Notes: generated by a model from the sequence alone, not told the origin. Shown: positions 18,270-28,075, counted from the stretch's first letter. The stretch: 64,000 nt of DNA from Deferribacter thermophilus (GCF_049472675.1 NZ_JAPNXM010000010.1:12108-76107), one strand, 5' to 3'. Translations and numbers: made by a program.

Positions 18270-19694
18270 ATGGGTATATATAAGCTTTTTTGGGATGGGA
18301 AGTGGCAGGAAACAGAAAAAATTATCGATGTAATTAACCCTTATGATAATAAGCCTTTTGCAAAGATTTATGAAGCTTCTATTGACGATGTAAATAAAGC
18401 AATCGATACAGCTTATAATGCAAAAGAGAAAATAGCGTCTTTAACTGCAAAAGAGAGGGGGGATATCTTAGATAAGATTGCAGATTTAATAGCCGATAGA
18501 TTTGATGAGTTTGCTAAAACGATTTCTTTAGAGTCTGGTAAAGCTATAAAATTTGCAAGAGGAGAAGTTGCAAGAGCAATCGAAACTTTTAAATTTAGCG
18601 CGGATGAAGCAAGAAGATTAAGTGGTGAAGTTGTGCCACTTGATGCGGCTGCTAGTGGTAAAAATAGGTTTGGCTACTATAAGAGGTATCCAGTGGGTGT
18701 TGTTGGAGCGATAACCCCATTTAATTTCCCTTTGAATCTTGTTGCACACAAAGTTGGTCCAGCTATAGCAGCTGGTTGTCCAATAGTTTTAAAGCCTGCT
18801 ACTGCTACACCTATTACTTCTGTTAAACTTGTTGAAGTAATTTTAGAGGCTGGTTTTCCTGCAGAAGGGATAAATTTAGTGGTAGGTTCTGGCTCTACAG
18901 TTGGAAATGCCATAGTTACCTCTGAAAAGGTTGCAAAAATTACATTTACAGGTTCACCAGAAGTTGGCTTACAGATTAAAGCTAAATCAGGAATTAAAAG
19001 AGTTACATTAGAGCTTGGGAATAATGGCCCGGTTATCATAAATAAAGATGCTGATATTGCAAAAGCTTTACCAACTTGTGTAGTAGGAGCTTTTGCTAAT
19101 TCAGGGCAGGTATGTATCAGTGTTCAAAGAATTTATATTCATGAAGATAGATATGATGAATTTAAAGAGCTTTATGTAAAAAGTGTTGCTGAGATGGGGG
19201 TTGGTGATCCATTAAATGATAATGTAGTAGTTGGACCGATGATAGATTTAAAAGAGGCTGAAAGGGTTGAGCAATGGGTTAATGAAGCAGTGAGTCAAGG
19301 TGCAAAAATTTTAATTGGTGGTAAAAGGGAAGGGAGTATTTATTATCCAACAGTTCTTGAAAACTGCACTAGTGATATGAAAGTGGTAAAAGATGAAGTT
19401 TTTGCACCTGTTGTATCACTATTTAAATTCAAAGATTTAGATGATGCTATAAAACAGGTAAACGATACAAAGTATGGCTTACAAGTGGGAGTATTTACCG
19501 AGAATATTAAGACCGCTTTTTATCTAATTGATAGACTAGAGTTTGGTGGTGTCATGGTTAATGATGTCCCAACCTTTAGAGTGGATAATATGCCTTATGG
19601 CGGTGTAAAGTTTTCTGGACTTGGTAGAGAAGGGGTTAAATACGCTGTTGATGAAATGACAGAAATAAGGATGGTTATGTTTAATTTAAATTAA
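18270..19694 (+). CDS. NAD(P)-dependent aldehyde dehydrogenase
   Basis: A 474-residue aldehyde dehydrogenase. The catalytic Cys282 is in NSGQVCISVQR and the general base Glu248 in LELGNNGP; the cofactor loop FTGSPEVG and the PFNFPLNLVAHK segment are intact. The sequence is closest in feel to semialdehyde/lactaldehyde/non-phosphorylating glyceraldehyde-3-phosphate members, but the substrate is not decidable. The CoA-transferase gene follows after 10 bases, so the pair may oxidise a fermentation or amino-acid-derived aldehyde and handle the CoA ester. GGGGGTG precedes the ATG. Confidence 0.92.
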   Translation: MGIYKLFWDGKWQETEKIIDVINPYDNKPFAKIYEASIDDVNKAIDTAYNAKEKIASLTAKERGDILDKIADLIADRFDEFAKTISLESGKAIKFARGEVARAIETFKFSADEARRLSGEVVPLDAAASGKNRFGYYKRYPVGVVGAITPFNFPLNLVAHKVGPAIAAGCPIVLKPATATPITSVKLVEVILEAGFPAEGINLVVGSGSTVGNAIVTSEKVAKITFTGSPEVGLQIKAKSGIKRVTLELGNNGPVIINKDADIAKALPTCVVGAFANSGQVCISVQRIYIHEDRYDEFKELYVKSVAEMGVGDPLNDNVVVGPMIDLKEAERVEQWVNEAVSQGAKILIGGKREGSIYYPTVLENCTSDMKVVKDEVFAPVVSLFKFKDLDDAIKQVNDTKYGLQVGVFTENIKTAFYLIDRLEFGGVMVNDVPTFRVDNMPYGGVKFSGLGREGVKYAVDEMTEIRMVMFNLN

Positions 19695-19704
19695 GAGGTG
19701 TGTT

Positions 19705-21045
19705 ATGGCAGAAATTTTTAAGTCCTCGATAGATGCTATTAAAGATGTTATAAAAGATGGGATGGTTATTGCTGCTGGTGGTTTTGGACTTTGCGGAATC
19801 CCTGAAAATCTTATAAATGCAATTAAAGAGCTAAAGGTAAAAGATTTAACATTTGTCAGTAATAATGCAGGTGTAGATGATTTTGGATTAGGTATATTAC
19901 TACAGACGCGTCAAATAAAAAAAATGATATCCTCTTATGTGGGTGAAAATAAAATTTTTGAACAGCAATATTTAAATGGTGAGCTTGAATTAGAACTAGT
20001 ACCACAAGGTACTTTAGCTGAAAAATTGAGAGCTGGGGGAGCCGGAATCCCAGCTTTTTTTACAAGGACAGGGTATGGTACTATATTAACAGAGGGGAAA
20101 GAAGTCAAAGTATTTGATGGTAAGGAGTATGTTTTAGAAGAAAGTATCAGACCTGATCTTGCAATTGTAAAGGGTTGGAAGGCTGATAAAAAAGGGAATG
20201 TTATCTTTAGATATACAGCAAACAATTTTAATGAAGTTTGTGCAAAGGCAGCAAAATTTACAATAGTTGAAGTTGAAGAGATTGTTGAAGATTTAGATCC
20301 AAATTTTATCCATTTACCAAGTATCTATGTGGATCGTATCGTTTTAGGTGAAAGATACGAAAAAAGGATTGAACAACTAACAACTTTGGAAAATATGAGC
20401 GAAACTAAAATGAATGAGAAAAGGGAGTGGATGGCAAAAAGGGTTGCAAAGGAGTTTAAAAAAGGGATGTATGTAAATCTTGGAATAGGGATGCCAACTC
20501 TTGTAGCTAACTTTATAACTGATGATATGGATATTACACTGCATTCGGAAAATGGTTTATTAGGTATTGGCCCATTTCCTAAAACTGAAAAAGATGCTGA
20601 TCCTGATTTGATAAATGCTGGTAAGCAAACTATTACATATAAGAAAGGTGCAGCTTTTTTTGACTCTTCAGAATCTTTTGCAATGGTTAGAGGTGGCCAT
20701 ATTGATTTGTCCGTTTTAGGTGGTATGCAAGTAAGTGAGAAAGGGGATCTGGCAAATTGGATGATACCTGGCAAAATGGTAAAAGGGCCTGGTGGTGCTA
20801 TGGATTTGGTTAGTGGTGTTAAAAAGGTTATTGTAATGATGGAGCATGTTGCAAAGGATGGCTCTCCTAAAATATTAAAAGAATGTACGCTCCCAATAAC
20901 TGGTAAAGAAGTTGTTGATATGATTATTACAGATAAAGGGGTTTTTGAAATAAAAGATGATGGTTTATATTTACTTGAAATTTCACCTTTTTCATATTTG
21001 GATGATATTAAGAAAAGTACAGGCTGTGAAGTCAAGGTTAAGTGA
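19705..21045 (+). CDS. 3-oxoacid CoA-transferase, subunits A and B fused
   Basis: A 446-residue fusion of the two SCOT-type subunits. The alpha part covers residues 1-220 (GGFGLCGIPENLI, NNAGVDDFGLG) and the beta part begins near residue 235 (MNEKREWMAKRVAKEF, YVNLGIGMPTLVANF). The catalytic glutamate is Glu282 in HSENGLLGIG. Most bacteria encode ScoA and ScoB separately; mitochondria carry a fused form. The reading frame through the junction is clean, so this is a real fusion and not an error artefact as far as sequence can show. It transfers CoA between acetoacetate-like acids and succinyl- or acetyl-CoA, and partners the preceding aldehyde dehydrogenase. Confidence 0.92.
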   Translation: MAEIFKSSIDAIKDVIKDGMVIAAGGFGLCGIPENLINAIKELKVKDLTFVSNNAGVDDFGLGILLQTRQIKKMISSYVGENKIFEQQYLNGELELELVPQGTLAEKLRAGGAGIPAFFTRTGYGTILTEGKEVKVFDGKEYVLEESIRPDLAIVKGWKADKKGNVIFRYTANNFNEVCAKAAKFTIVEVEEIVEDLDPNFIHLPSIYVDRIVLGERYEKRIEQLTTLENMSETKMNEKREWMAKRVAKEFKKGMYVNLGIGMPTLVANFITDDMDITLHSENGLLGIGPFPKTEKDADPDLINAGKQTITYKKGAAFFDSSESFAMVRGGHIDLSVLGGMQVSEKGDLANWMIPGKMVKGPGGAMDLVSGVKKVIVMMEHVAKDGSPKILKECTLPITGKEVVDMIITDKGVFEIKDDGLYLLEISPFSYLDDIKKSTGCEVKVK

Positions 21046-21109
21046 AATCTACTTGATTATTTGGAATTTATAAATATAATTATAATGATTTTAAATTAAA
21101 GGGATTGAG

Positions 21110-22429
21110 ATGAGAGAAATAATGTTTAAAAGGGGGCTTAGGCTACCTATTGGTAAGGTCAGCGAATTTAAAGGGGAAAAGTTATCTCGCGAAATTGGTT
21201 TTGTAGGTGATGATTTTACAGGTTTAAAGGTAAAGTTTTTAGTCAATGAAGGGGATAAGGTTTCTACTGGCACACCACTTTTTATTAATAGAAAAGATGA
21301 AGATGTGGTATTTGTTTCTCCTGTAAATGGTGTTGTGAAAAATATTGTAAGGGGAGAAAAGAGAAAATTTTTATACTTGAGTATAGAAGTTGAAAACCAT
21401 GCATCAGGAGAAGCTATCGATTTTGAAGATAAAAATTTGAATTATAAAGATATTTTATTAAAATACGGATTTTGGCCATATTTTAGAAAGAGACCTTTTG
21501 ATAAAATCCCTTCTTCAAAATCAAAACCTGTAGCAATTTTTATCACAGCTATTGATACTAGAGGTTTTGCACCAGATCCTAATCTTATCATTGAGAAGGA
21601 AAAAGATAATTTTATAAAAGGGGTAGATGTCTTAAAGGAAGCTTTTGGTGTAAAGACATTTTTATGTGTTGATAAAGATTTTAATAAAAGTATGTTATCT
21701 GAAGATGAATTATTAGAGATAGCTGTTTTTCATGGTCCGCACCCTGCTGGGCTTGCTGGTACACATATCGATCATTTACGAAAACCAACAATGGAAGAAG
21801 AAGTATGGTATATAGATTATCAAGCTGTAATTGATATCGGCTATTTTTTTTATACAGGTAAAATTAATCCCTATAAATATGTTTCTATTGCTGGTTATGA
21901 CTTTAAAGAAAATGGTATCTTTAAAATATTAAAAGGGAGCAGGCTTGATAATATATTGGATATAAGCAACGATTATAGATATATTTCTGGATGTTATCTG
22001 TATGGAAGAAAGATTGATGAAAATACTCCTTTTGTTGGTTTTTACGTTAATCAGGTCTCAATTATAAAAGAGGGGGGAGAAAAAAGGCTATTTGGGTGGA
22101 TTTCTCCTTCTGGTAAATATTTTACTGTTTTAGGCGTTGCCCTTTCAAAATTTATTAGACCTAAAAAGTATATTTTTGATACATCGATGCACGGTAGCCT
22201 GAGACCTATTATCCCTATTGCTTCTTACAATAAAGTTACAGCTATTGATACAGAACCTTTAGCATTATTAAGAGCTGTTTTGACAAAGGATATTGATAGA
22301 GCCATAGATCTTGGTATTTTATCTTTAGGTGAAGAGGATTTTTCTTTATATACCTATGTTTGCCCAAGTAAAATAGATTTTATAAAACACTCAAGAGAAC
22401 TACTTGATACAGTAGAGAAGGAATGGTGA
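21110..22429 (+). CDS. nqrA: Na+-translocating NADH:quinone reductase subunit A
   Basis: NqrA, 439 residues, the peripheral quinone-binding subunit of the Na+-pumping NADH dehydrogenase. Recognisable segments are the lipoyl/biotin-like N-terminus (GLRLPIGK, VNEGDKVSTGTPLF) and the NqrA-specific HGPHPAGLAGTHIDHL. First gene of nqrABCDEF. The start at ATG 21110 has AAAGGGATTGAG upstream. Confidence 0.95.
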   Translation: MREIMFKRGLRLPIGKVSEFKGEKLSREIGFVGDDFTGLKVKFLVNEGDKVSTGTPLFINRKDEDVVFVSPVNGVVKNIVRGEKRKFLYLSIEVENHASGEAIDFEDKNLNYKDILLKYGFWPYFRKRPFDKIPSSKSKPVAIFITAIDTRGFAPDPNLIIEKEKDNFIKGVDVLKEAFGVKTFLCVDKDFNKSMLSEDELLEIAVFHGPHPAGLAGTHIDHLRKPTMEEEVWYIDYQAVIDIGYFFYTGKINPYKYVSIAGYDFKENGIFKILKGSRLDNILDISNDYRYISGCYLYGRKIDENTPFVGFYVNQVSIIKEGGEKRLFGWISPSGKYFTVLGVALSKFIRPKKYIFDTSMHGSLRPIIPIASYNKVTAIDTEPLALLRAVLTKDIDRAIDLGILSLGEEDFSLYTYVCPSKIDFIKHSRELLDTVEKEW

Positions 22430-23628
22430 TGAAAAGGTTGCAAAAGTTTTTTGAGAAGATAGGTGAGCACTTTAAAGAAGGTGGTAAATATAGCAGATGG
22501 TACCCTCTTTATGAAGCTACAGAATCTTTCTTTTTCTCACCAGATACAAAAGCCACTGGTAAATGTCATATAAGGGATGTAGCTGATTTTAAAAGGGTTA
22601 TGATTTTTGTTGTGATAGCACTTTTACCTGTGACAATATTTGCTATTTATAATACAGGATTACAAACGAACCTTTTAATTAATAAATATAATATAATTCC
22701 AGATGGTTTTCGCTGGGATATTTTAAAATGGTTTCATGTAAGTTTTGATAGTAGTAGTATTGTTAGTAATTTCGCTGTGGGGCTTGCATACTTTTTACCC
22801 CTTTATGCAGTTACTATGGTTGTGGGTAGTTTTTGGGAAGTATTGTTTGCTGTTGTTAGAAAACATGAAATAAGTGAAGGTTTTCTTGTAACAAGCTTAT
22901 TATATCCTTTAATTCTCCCACCAAATATCCCTTTGTGGGAAGCTTCAGTGGCTCTTTCATTGGGGTTAGTGCTTGGTAAAGAGCTTTTTGGTGGCACTGG
23001 GATGAATGTTGTAAACCCAGCACTGATATCAAGGGCTATTTTGTTTTTTTCATACCCTGCAAGTATGACGGGTGATAGAGTTTGGACTGGTATTGATGCT
23101 GTAAGTGTTGCTACGCCTTTAACACTTGCATCATCAAATAATATAATTAGTGAACATTACAGATGGATAGATGCATTTATAGGATTTATCCCTGGCTCAA
23201 TGGGTGAAACATCTACGCTCCTATGTATCGTGGGTGCTTTAATTTTGGTTGTTAGTAATGTGGCATCATGGCGTATAATGGCTTCTGCTGTAATAGGGCT
23301 TATTTTTACTTCTACACTATTTAACCTAATCGGTAGTCAAACAAATTATATGTTTAATCTACCTTTTTATTGGCACTTGGTTTTGGGTGGATTTGCTTTT
23401 GGAGTAGCTTTCATGGCGACAGATCCTGTGAGTGCTGCTTATACAGATAGAGGGAGATGGATTTACGGTTTTCTTATAGGTTCTTTAACAGTGCTTGTGA
23501 GGGTTGTAAATCCTGCTTATCCAGAGGGGACTATGCTTGCTATTATTTTTGCAAATATTGTAGCGCCAACAATAGATTATTTTGTGATAAAATCTGTTAT
23601 TAAAAGGAGAAATAAAGTTGCAGCCTGA
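22429..23628 (+). CDS. nqrB: Na+-translocating NADH:quinone reductase subunit B
   Basis: NqrB, about 399 residues, a multi-pass membrane subunit with covalently bound FMN and riboflavin. The flavinylation motif S-x-A-T is seen in DAVSVATPL. Conserved loops include GGTGMNVVNPALISRA and FMATDPVSAAYTDRGRWIYG. An ATG at 22423 is possible, but AAGGA at 22418-22422 is spaced correctly only for ATG 22429, which overlaps the nqrA stop by one base. Confidence 0.95.
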   Translation: MKRLQKFFEKIGEHFKEGGKYSRWYPLYEATESFFFSPDTKATGKCHIRDVADFKRVMIFVVIALLPVTIFAIYNTGLQTNLLINKYNIIPDGFRWDILKWFHVSFDSSSIVSNFAVGLAYFLPLYAVTMVVGSFWEVLFAVVRKHEISEGFLVTSLLYPLILPPNIPLWEASVALSLGLVLGKELFGGTGMNVVNPALISRAILFFSYPASMTGDRVWTGIDAVSVATPLTLASSNNIISEHYRWIDAFIGFIPGSMGETSTLLCIVGALILVVSNVASWRIMASAVIGLIFTSTLFNLIGSQTNYMFNLPFYWHLVLGGFAFGVAFMATDPVSAAYTDRGRWIYGFLIGSLTVLVRVVNPAYPEGTMLAIIFANIVAPTIDYFVIKSVIKRRNKVAA

Positions 23629-24385
23629 TAGCAAAAGAAAAACGCTTTTTGTTGCTTTTGTCATATCTTTTGTTTGCTCCATACTTGTTTCTGCAGCTGC
23701 TGTATTATTGAAACCTGTTCAAGAAAAAAATCAGATTAAAGATGTTTTAAAGAATGTTATTCAGGTTGCAGGGATAAATGAAAGAAATGATATGAATGAA
23801 ATTTTGGGTAAAAAGTTAGTGCCAAAATTATTGGATATGGAAACATATAATTTGGAGGACATCAAAGATATTGGTGGTTATTATAAAAATTTTAAAAAGA
23901 TGCTTAATGATGATACAAAATCTATAAAGTTAAAGCCTGAAGAAGACTTGGCAGGTATAGGGAGAATACCAAAGAAGGTTTTAATTTATTTTGTGAAAGA
24001 TAATAATAGTGTTAATAAAATTATAGTTCCAATCTATGGAAAAGGGCTTTGGTCAACATTATACGGATTTCTCTGTATTAATGCAAAAGATAAATCTATT
24101 TGTGGTATAACTTTTTATGAGCACAAGGAAACTCCTGGGCTTGGTGGAGAAGTGGATAACCCTAATTGGAAAAGAAAATGGGTTGGTAAGATGATTTATG
24201 ATAAGGGTGGCAGCTTAAAATTGACAGTAATTAATGGTGAAGTAAATCCTGATTCTGTTGAAAAGGCTTATCAAATTGATGGTTTAAGCGGTGCTTCAAT
24301 TACAACTGCTGGCGTAAATAACATGGTTAAATTTTGGCTAGGTGACAGAGGTTTTAAAAAATTTTTGATGAAAAATACATTTTAG
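23618..24385 (+). CDS. nqrC: Na+-translocating NADH:quinone reductase subunit C
   Basis: NqrC, 255 residues, one N-terminal membrane anchor and a periplasmic FMN-binding domain. The covalent FMN site is Thr229 in LSGASITT. KETPGLGGEVDNPNW is the family hallmark. The start is a TTG at 23618 with AGGAG at 23605-23609 and 8-base spacing; it overlaps the nqrB end by 11 bases. FMN attachment normally needs ApbE, which is not in the window. Confidence 0.94.
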   Translation: MQPDSKRKTLFVAFVISFVCSILVSAAAVLLKPVQEKNQIKDVLKNVIQVAGINERNDMNEILGKKLVPKLLDMETYNLEDIKDIGGYYKNFKKMLNDDTKSIKLKPEEDLAGIGRIPKKVLIYFVKDNNSVNKIIVPIYGKGLWSTLYGFLCINAKDKSICGITFYEHKETPGLGGEVDNPNWKRKWVGKMIYDKGGSLKLTVINGEVNPDSVEKAYQIDGLSGASITTAGVNNMVKFWLGDRGFKKFLMKNTF

Positions 24386-24395
24386 AGGATGTTAT

Positions 24396-25010
24396 ATGAA
24401 AAAGTATAAAGAAGTCCTCTTAAAACCTATATTTAGAGATAATCCGATTGCTGTTCAGGTGTTGGGGATTTGTTCTGCTTTAGCAGTGACTTCAAAACTT
24501 GAGACTGCTATTGTGATGTTTTTTGCAGTTACTTTTGTTGTGGCTTTTTCAAACCTTTTTATTTCACTGATAAGAGATAATATCCCTACAAATATAAGAA
24601 TTATTGTTGAGACAACTATAATTGCCACTTTAGTTATTATAGCAGACCAGTTTATCAAAGCGTATTTTTTTGAAATCAGTAAACAATTATCTGTGTTTGT
24701 GGGGTTAATCATAACAAACTGTATTATTATGGGTAGAGCTGAGGCATTTGCATTGAAAAATGGTCCGATAGAAAGCTTTTTAGATGGAATAGGTAATGGT
24801 ATTGGTTATGGTGGGATTTTGATAGTGGTTGCAATAATTAGAGAGTTAATTGGTTCTGGCAAACTACTTGGTATTACAATTCTAAAACCTGTATCTGAGG
24901 GTGGTTGGTACACTCCAAACGGATTGTTCTTACTAGCACCTAGTGCATTTTTTATTATTGGGCTTTTAATCTGGCATGTTAAAAGGCAGATAGGGGATTA
25001 TGATGCTTGA
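24396..25010 (+). CDS. nqrD: Na+-translocating NADH:quinone reductase subunit D
   Basis: NqrD, 204 residues, six membrane helices. It starts with the conserved LLKPIFRDNPIAVQVLGICSA-type segment (contains PIFRDNPI and LGICSALAVT) and has NCIIMGRAEAFA, a motif that helps hold the intramembrane iron centre with NqrE. It overlaps nqrE by 11 bases, as is usual in this operon. Confidence 0.95.
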   Translation: MKKYKEVLLKPIFRDNPIAVQVLGICSALAVTSKLETAIVMFFAVTFVVAFSNLFISLIRDNIPTNIRIIVETTIIATLVIIADQFIKAYFFEISKQLSVFVGLIITNCIIMGRAEAFALKNGPIESFLDGIGNGIGYGGILIVVAIIRELIGSGKLLGITILKPVSEGGWYTPNGLFLLAPSAFFIIGLLIWHVKRQIGDYDA

Positions 25011-25614
25011 GCATTTGCTTAGTCTTTTTGTAAAATCTATATTTATAGAAAATATGGCATTATCTTTTTTCCTTGGTATGTGTACATTTATAGCTGTTTC
25101 TAAAAAGATGGAAACAGCTGTTGGGCTTGGGATGGCTGTCGTCGTTGTGCAGTTTATTACTGTGCCAGCTAACAATGTCATTTATCAATATATTCTAAGA
25201 GAAGGAGCTTTGAGCTGGCTTGGTTTGAAAAATGTGGATTTATCGTTTATTGGGCTTGTTTCATATATTGGTGTGATTGCTGCGATGGTTCAAATTTTGG
25301 AAATGGTTGTGGATAAGTTTTTTCCAAAACTTTACAACTCACTTGGAATTTATCTTCCGTTAATTACAGTAAACTGTGCAATACTGGGTGGCTCTCTCTT
25401 TATGGTTCAAAGAGAGTATACACATATTGAATCGATAGTGTTTGGGCTTGGATCAGGTATGGGTTGGGCTTTGGCAATTATCTTACTTGCAGGTATAAGA
25501 GATAAATTAAAATATAGCAATCCACCTAAAGGGCTTGAAGGGGTTGGTTTAACCTTTATTGTAGCTGGTTTGATGGCGATTGCTTTTATGATTTTTTCAG
25601 GAATAAAATTATAA
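25000..25614 (+). CDS. nqrE: Na+-translocating NADH:quinone reductase subunit E
   Basis: NqrE, 204 residues, six membrane helices and inverted in topology relative to NqrD. Motifs: ENMALSFFLGMCTFIAVSKK and LITVNCAILGG, with the Cys residues that coordinate the intramembrane 2Fe-2S centre. Two adjacent ATG codons (25000 and 25003) are possible starts, both overlapping nqrD. Confidence 0.95.
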   Translation: MMLEHLLSLFVKSIFIENMALSFFLGMCTFIAVSKKMETAVGLGMAVVVVQFITVPANNVIYQYILREGALSWLGLKNVDLSFIGLVSYIGVIAAMVQILEMVVDKFFPKLYNSLGIYLPLITVNCAILGGSLFMVQREYTHIESIVFGLGSGMGWALAIILLAGIRDKLKYSNPPKGLEGVGLTFIVAGLMAIAFMIFSGIKL

Positions 25615-25628
25615 AGTATTGAGGTGGG

Positions 25629-26855
25629 ATGTTGATAGAAATAGTTTTAGGGGTATTATCTTTCACATTTATTATTTTGATTCTTGTAGTTGTTATTTTA
25701 TATGCAAGAAGTAAGCTTGTTCAAACAGGCGAAGTAAAAATTTATATAAATGATGAAAAAGAACCATTAGTTACACAAAAAGGTGGTAAGCTTTTATTTG
25801 CATTGGCTGAAAATGGGATTTATTTATCTTCTGCTTGTGGTGGCCAGGGAACATGTGGTTTGTGTAAAGTGAAGGTGTTGGAAGGTGGCGGTGATATCCT
25901 CCCTACTGAGCTTTCACATATCTCAAAAAGAGAAGAAAAGGAAGGTGTAAGACTTAGTTGTCAGGTGACAGTTAAAAATGACCTAAAAATTGAGGTATCT
26001 CCTGATGTTTTTGGTGCAAAACAGCTTGAGTGTGAAGTGATTTCAAACAAAAATTTGGCTACTTTTATTAAAGAGCTGGTTTTAAAGATCCCTGAAGGTG
26101 TTGATTTTGATTTCAAAGCAGGTGGTTTTATTCAAGTGTGGGTACCACCTTATACTGCTTATTTCAAAGATTTTGATATAGACGAAGAATATAGAGAAGA
26201 TTGGGAAAAAGCTGGCTTATTTGAACTTGTATCCAAAGTAGATGAGCCTGTTGTAAGAGCTTATTCTATGGCAAACTACCCCTTAGAAAAGGGGATAATA
26301 ATGCTCAATGTGAGAATTGCAACTCCACCTCAAAATAGAAAAGATATTCCACCTGGTAAAGGGTCTTCATATATTTTTAGTTTAAAACCTGGAGATAAAG
26401 TAACCGTTTCGGGCCCTTATGGTGAGTTTTTTGTAAAAGATACAGATAATGAAATGGTTTTTATCGGTGGTGGTGCTGGTATGGCACCAATGCGTTCTCA
26501 TATTTTTGATCAATTAAAAAGGGTAAAAACAAAAAGAAAAATGACATTTTGGTATGGTGCAAGAAGCAAGAGAGAGCTTTTTTATGTGGAAGATTTTGAT
26601 AGGCTTGCAAAAGAGCATGATAACTTTGAATGGTTTATAGCATTATCAGATCCTCTGCCAGGGGATAACTGGGATGGTTTTACTGGGTATATACATCAGG
26701 TTGTTTATGAAAATTATTTGAAAAATCATCCTGCTCCTGAAGATTGTGAATATTATTTGTGCGGTCCACCTGTTATGATTGATGCTGTATTAAAGATGCT
26801 TGATTCTCTAGGGGTTGAGAGAGAAAATATCCTTTTTGATGATTTTGGAGGATAA
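25629..26855 (+). CDS. nqrF: Na+-translocating NADH:quinone reductase subunit F
   Basis: NqrF, 408 residues, the NADH-oxidising subunit. One N-terminal membrane helix, then a 2Fe-2S ferredoxin domain (CGGQGTCGLCKVKV plus a later Cys in LSCQV), an FAD domain (RAYSMANYP) and an NADH domain (FIGGGAGMAPMRSH, ending CGPPVMIDAV and FDDFGG). Its last codons contain GGAGGA, which serves as ribosome binding site for the small Cys-rich gene that follows. Confidence 0.96.
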   Translation: MLIEIVLGVLSFTFIILILVVVILYARSKLVQTGEVKIYINDEKEPLVTQKGGKLLFALAENGIYLSSACGGQGTCGLCKVKVLEGGGDILPTELSHISKREEKEGVRLSCQVTVKNDLKIEVSPDVFGAKQLECEVISNKNLATFIKELVLKIPEGVDFDFKAGGFIQVWVPPYTAYFKDFDIDEEYREDWEKAGLFELVSKVDEPVVRAYSMANYPLEKGIIMLNVRIATPPQNRKDIPPGKGSSYIFSLKPGDKVTVSGPYGEFFVKDTDNEMVFIGGGAGMAPMRSHIFDQLKRVKTKRKMTFWYGARSKRELFYVEDFDRLAKEHDNFEWFIALSDPLPGDNWDGFTGYIHQVVYENYLKNHPAPEDCEYYLCGPPVMIDAVLKMLDSLGVERENILFDDFGG

Positions 26856-26856
26856 T

Positions 26857-26988
26857 GTGTTAGATTATATAATTTTTGTAGTAATAGTAACTTTTGTATT
26901 TTTTATTTTCATAATGTTTATGAAGAATAAGAATAAAGGTGGTTGCTGTTCTCATACTGGTGATAGTTGTTCTTGTAATAAAGAATAA
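26857..26988 (+). CDS. 43-residue Cys-rich membrane peptide, NqrM-like candidate
   Basis: A small gene starting at GTG 26857, two bases after the nqrF stop, with GGAGGA at 26847-26852. The peptide has one membrane helix (residues 4-22), a basic stretch KNKNKGG, and four cysteines at 30, 31, 38 and 40 (GGCCSHTGDSCSC). NqrM, needed for iron delivery to the Na+-NQR intramembrane centre, likewise is a short single-helix protein with clustered Cys encoded after nqrF. The peptide also resembles FeoB-associated Cys-rich membrane proteins, and no FeoB is nearby. Homology to NqrM is not proven; the context argues for an NQR maturation role. Confidence 0.7.
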   Translation: MLDYIIFVVIVTFVFFIFIMFMKNKNKGGCCSHTGDSCSCNKE

Positions 26989-27028
26989 TTTATAATATTA
27001 ATTTCATTATTTCTTTAAAGGGGGGCTT

Positions 27029-28063
27029 ATGAATATCCTTGTTACTGGTGGAGCTGGTTATATTGGTAGTCATGTAGTAAAGGAGATTCTTGAGAAAAGA
27101 TCTGATAATGTTGTTATCCTTGATAATTTTTCGACAGGTAGTAGAAGAAATACTGATACTTTGAAAAAAATTGATGTGAATGGTAGATTAAAAATAATTG
27201 AGGCTGATTTATCCAATTTTAGTTTAGTAGAGGGGATTTTTAAATCATATTATTTTGATGCAATAATACATTTTGCAGCAAGCATTATTGTACCAGAAAG
27301 TGTGGAAAACCCTCTCAAATATTATATGAATAATACTGTAAATACGACAAATTTGATTAGACTGGCAAATAATTATGGGGTCAAAAGATTTATATTTTCT
27401 TCCACAGCTGCAGTTTATGGAGAGCCTGAAGAGGTACCAGTAAAAGAGACGACGATTTTAAGTCCGATAAACCCTTACGGTATGAGTAAATTAATGAGCG
27501 AGAGAGTGCTTATCGATACTGCAAAGGCAAATAACGATTTTAAATATGTGATTTTAAGGTACTTTAATGTGGCTGGTGCAGATATGAACAATGCAAAAAC
27601 AATAGAGGATATAAATCCTCGAATTGGTCAGGCATTTCCTGAAGCGACACATTTGATAAAAGTGGCAGCTGAAACAGCTACAGGGAAAAGGGATAAAATC
27701 TATATTTTTGGTGATGATTACGATACAAAAGATGGTACATGTATCAGAGATTATATTCATGTCGATGATCTTGCAATGGCTCACTTGCAGGCACTTGATT
27801 ATTTAAATGAGAATGAGAGTGATATTTTTAATTGTGGATATGGTCATGGTTATACGGTAAAAGAGGTTATAAATACAATGAAGAAGGTCAGTGGAGTTGA
27901 TTTTAAAGTGGGAATAACTGGTAGAAGAGCTGGTGATCCATCAAAATTGATCGCTGATAATAGCAAAATTTTAAATAAACTTGGGTGGCAGCCAAAATTT
28001 GATAATTTAGAGTTGATTTGTAAAAGTGCTTTTGAGTGGGAAAAGAGATTAGATTTAGCTTGA
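27029..28063 (+). CDS. galE: UDP-glucose 4-epimerase
   Basis: GalE, 344 residues, an extended SDR that interconverts UDP-glucose and UDP-galactose. The NAD motif is GGAGYIGSH at residues 7-15, the catalytic YxxxK is YGMSK, and SSTAAVYGEPEEVPV and RYFNVAGAD are typical. GGGGGGC precedes the ATG. It stands alone between nqr and tRNA-Leu and can supply galactose units to the surface-glycan locus. Confidence 0.93.
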   Translation: MNILVTGGAGYIGSHVVKEILEKRSDNVVILDNFSTGSRRNTDTLKKIDVNGRLKIIEADLSNFSLVEGIFKSYYFDAIIHFAASIIVPESVENPLKYYMNNTVNTTNLIRLANNYGVKRFIFSSTAAVYGEPEEVPVKETTILSPINPYGMSKLMSERVLIDTAKANNDFKYVILRYFNVAGADMNNAKTIEDINPRIGQAFPEATHLIKVAAETATGKRDKIYIFGDDYDTKDGTCIRDYIHVDDLAMAHLQALDYLNENESDIFNCGYGHGYTVKEVINTMKKVSGVDFKVGITGRRAGDPSKLIADNSKILNKLGWQPKFDNLELICKSAFEWEKRLDLA

Positions 28064-28075
28064 TTATTATATTTG

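Noticed and set aside
20325..21035. 236-codon open frame on the minus strand
   Set aside because: It is antisense to the fused CoA-transferase, whose protein motifs are complete; the frame has no family resemblance and no ribosome binding site.
19705..21045. CoA-transferase fusion as a missed stop or sequencing error
   Set aside because: The linker is continuous, both halves are complete and the second half begins with a normal beta-subunit segment; fused forms are known in the family.
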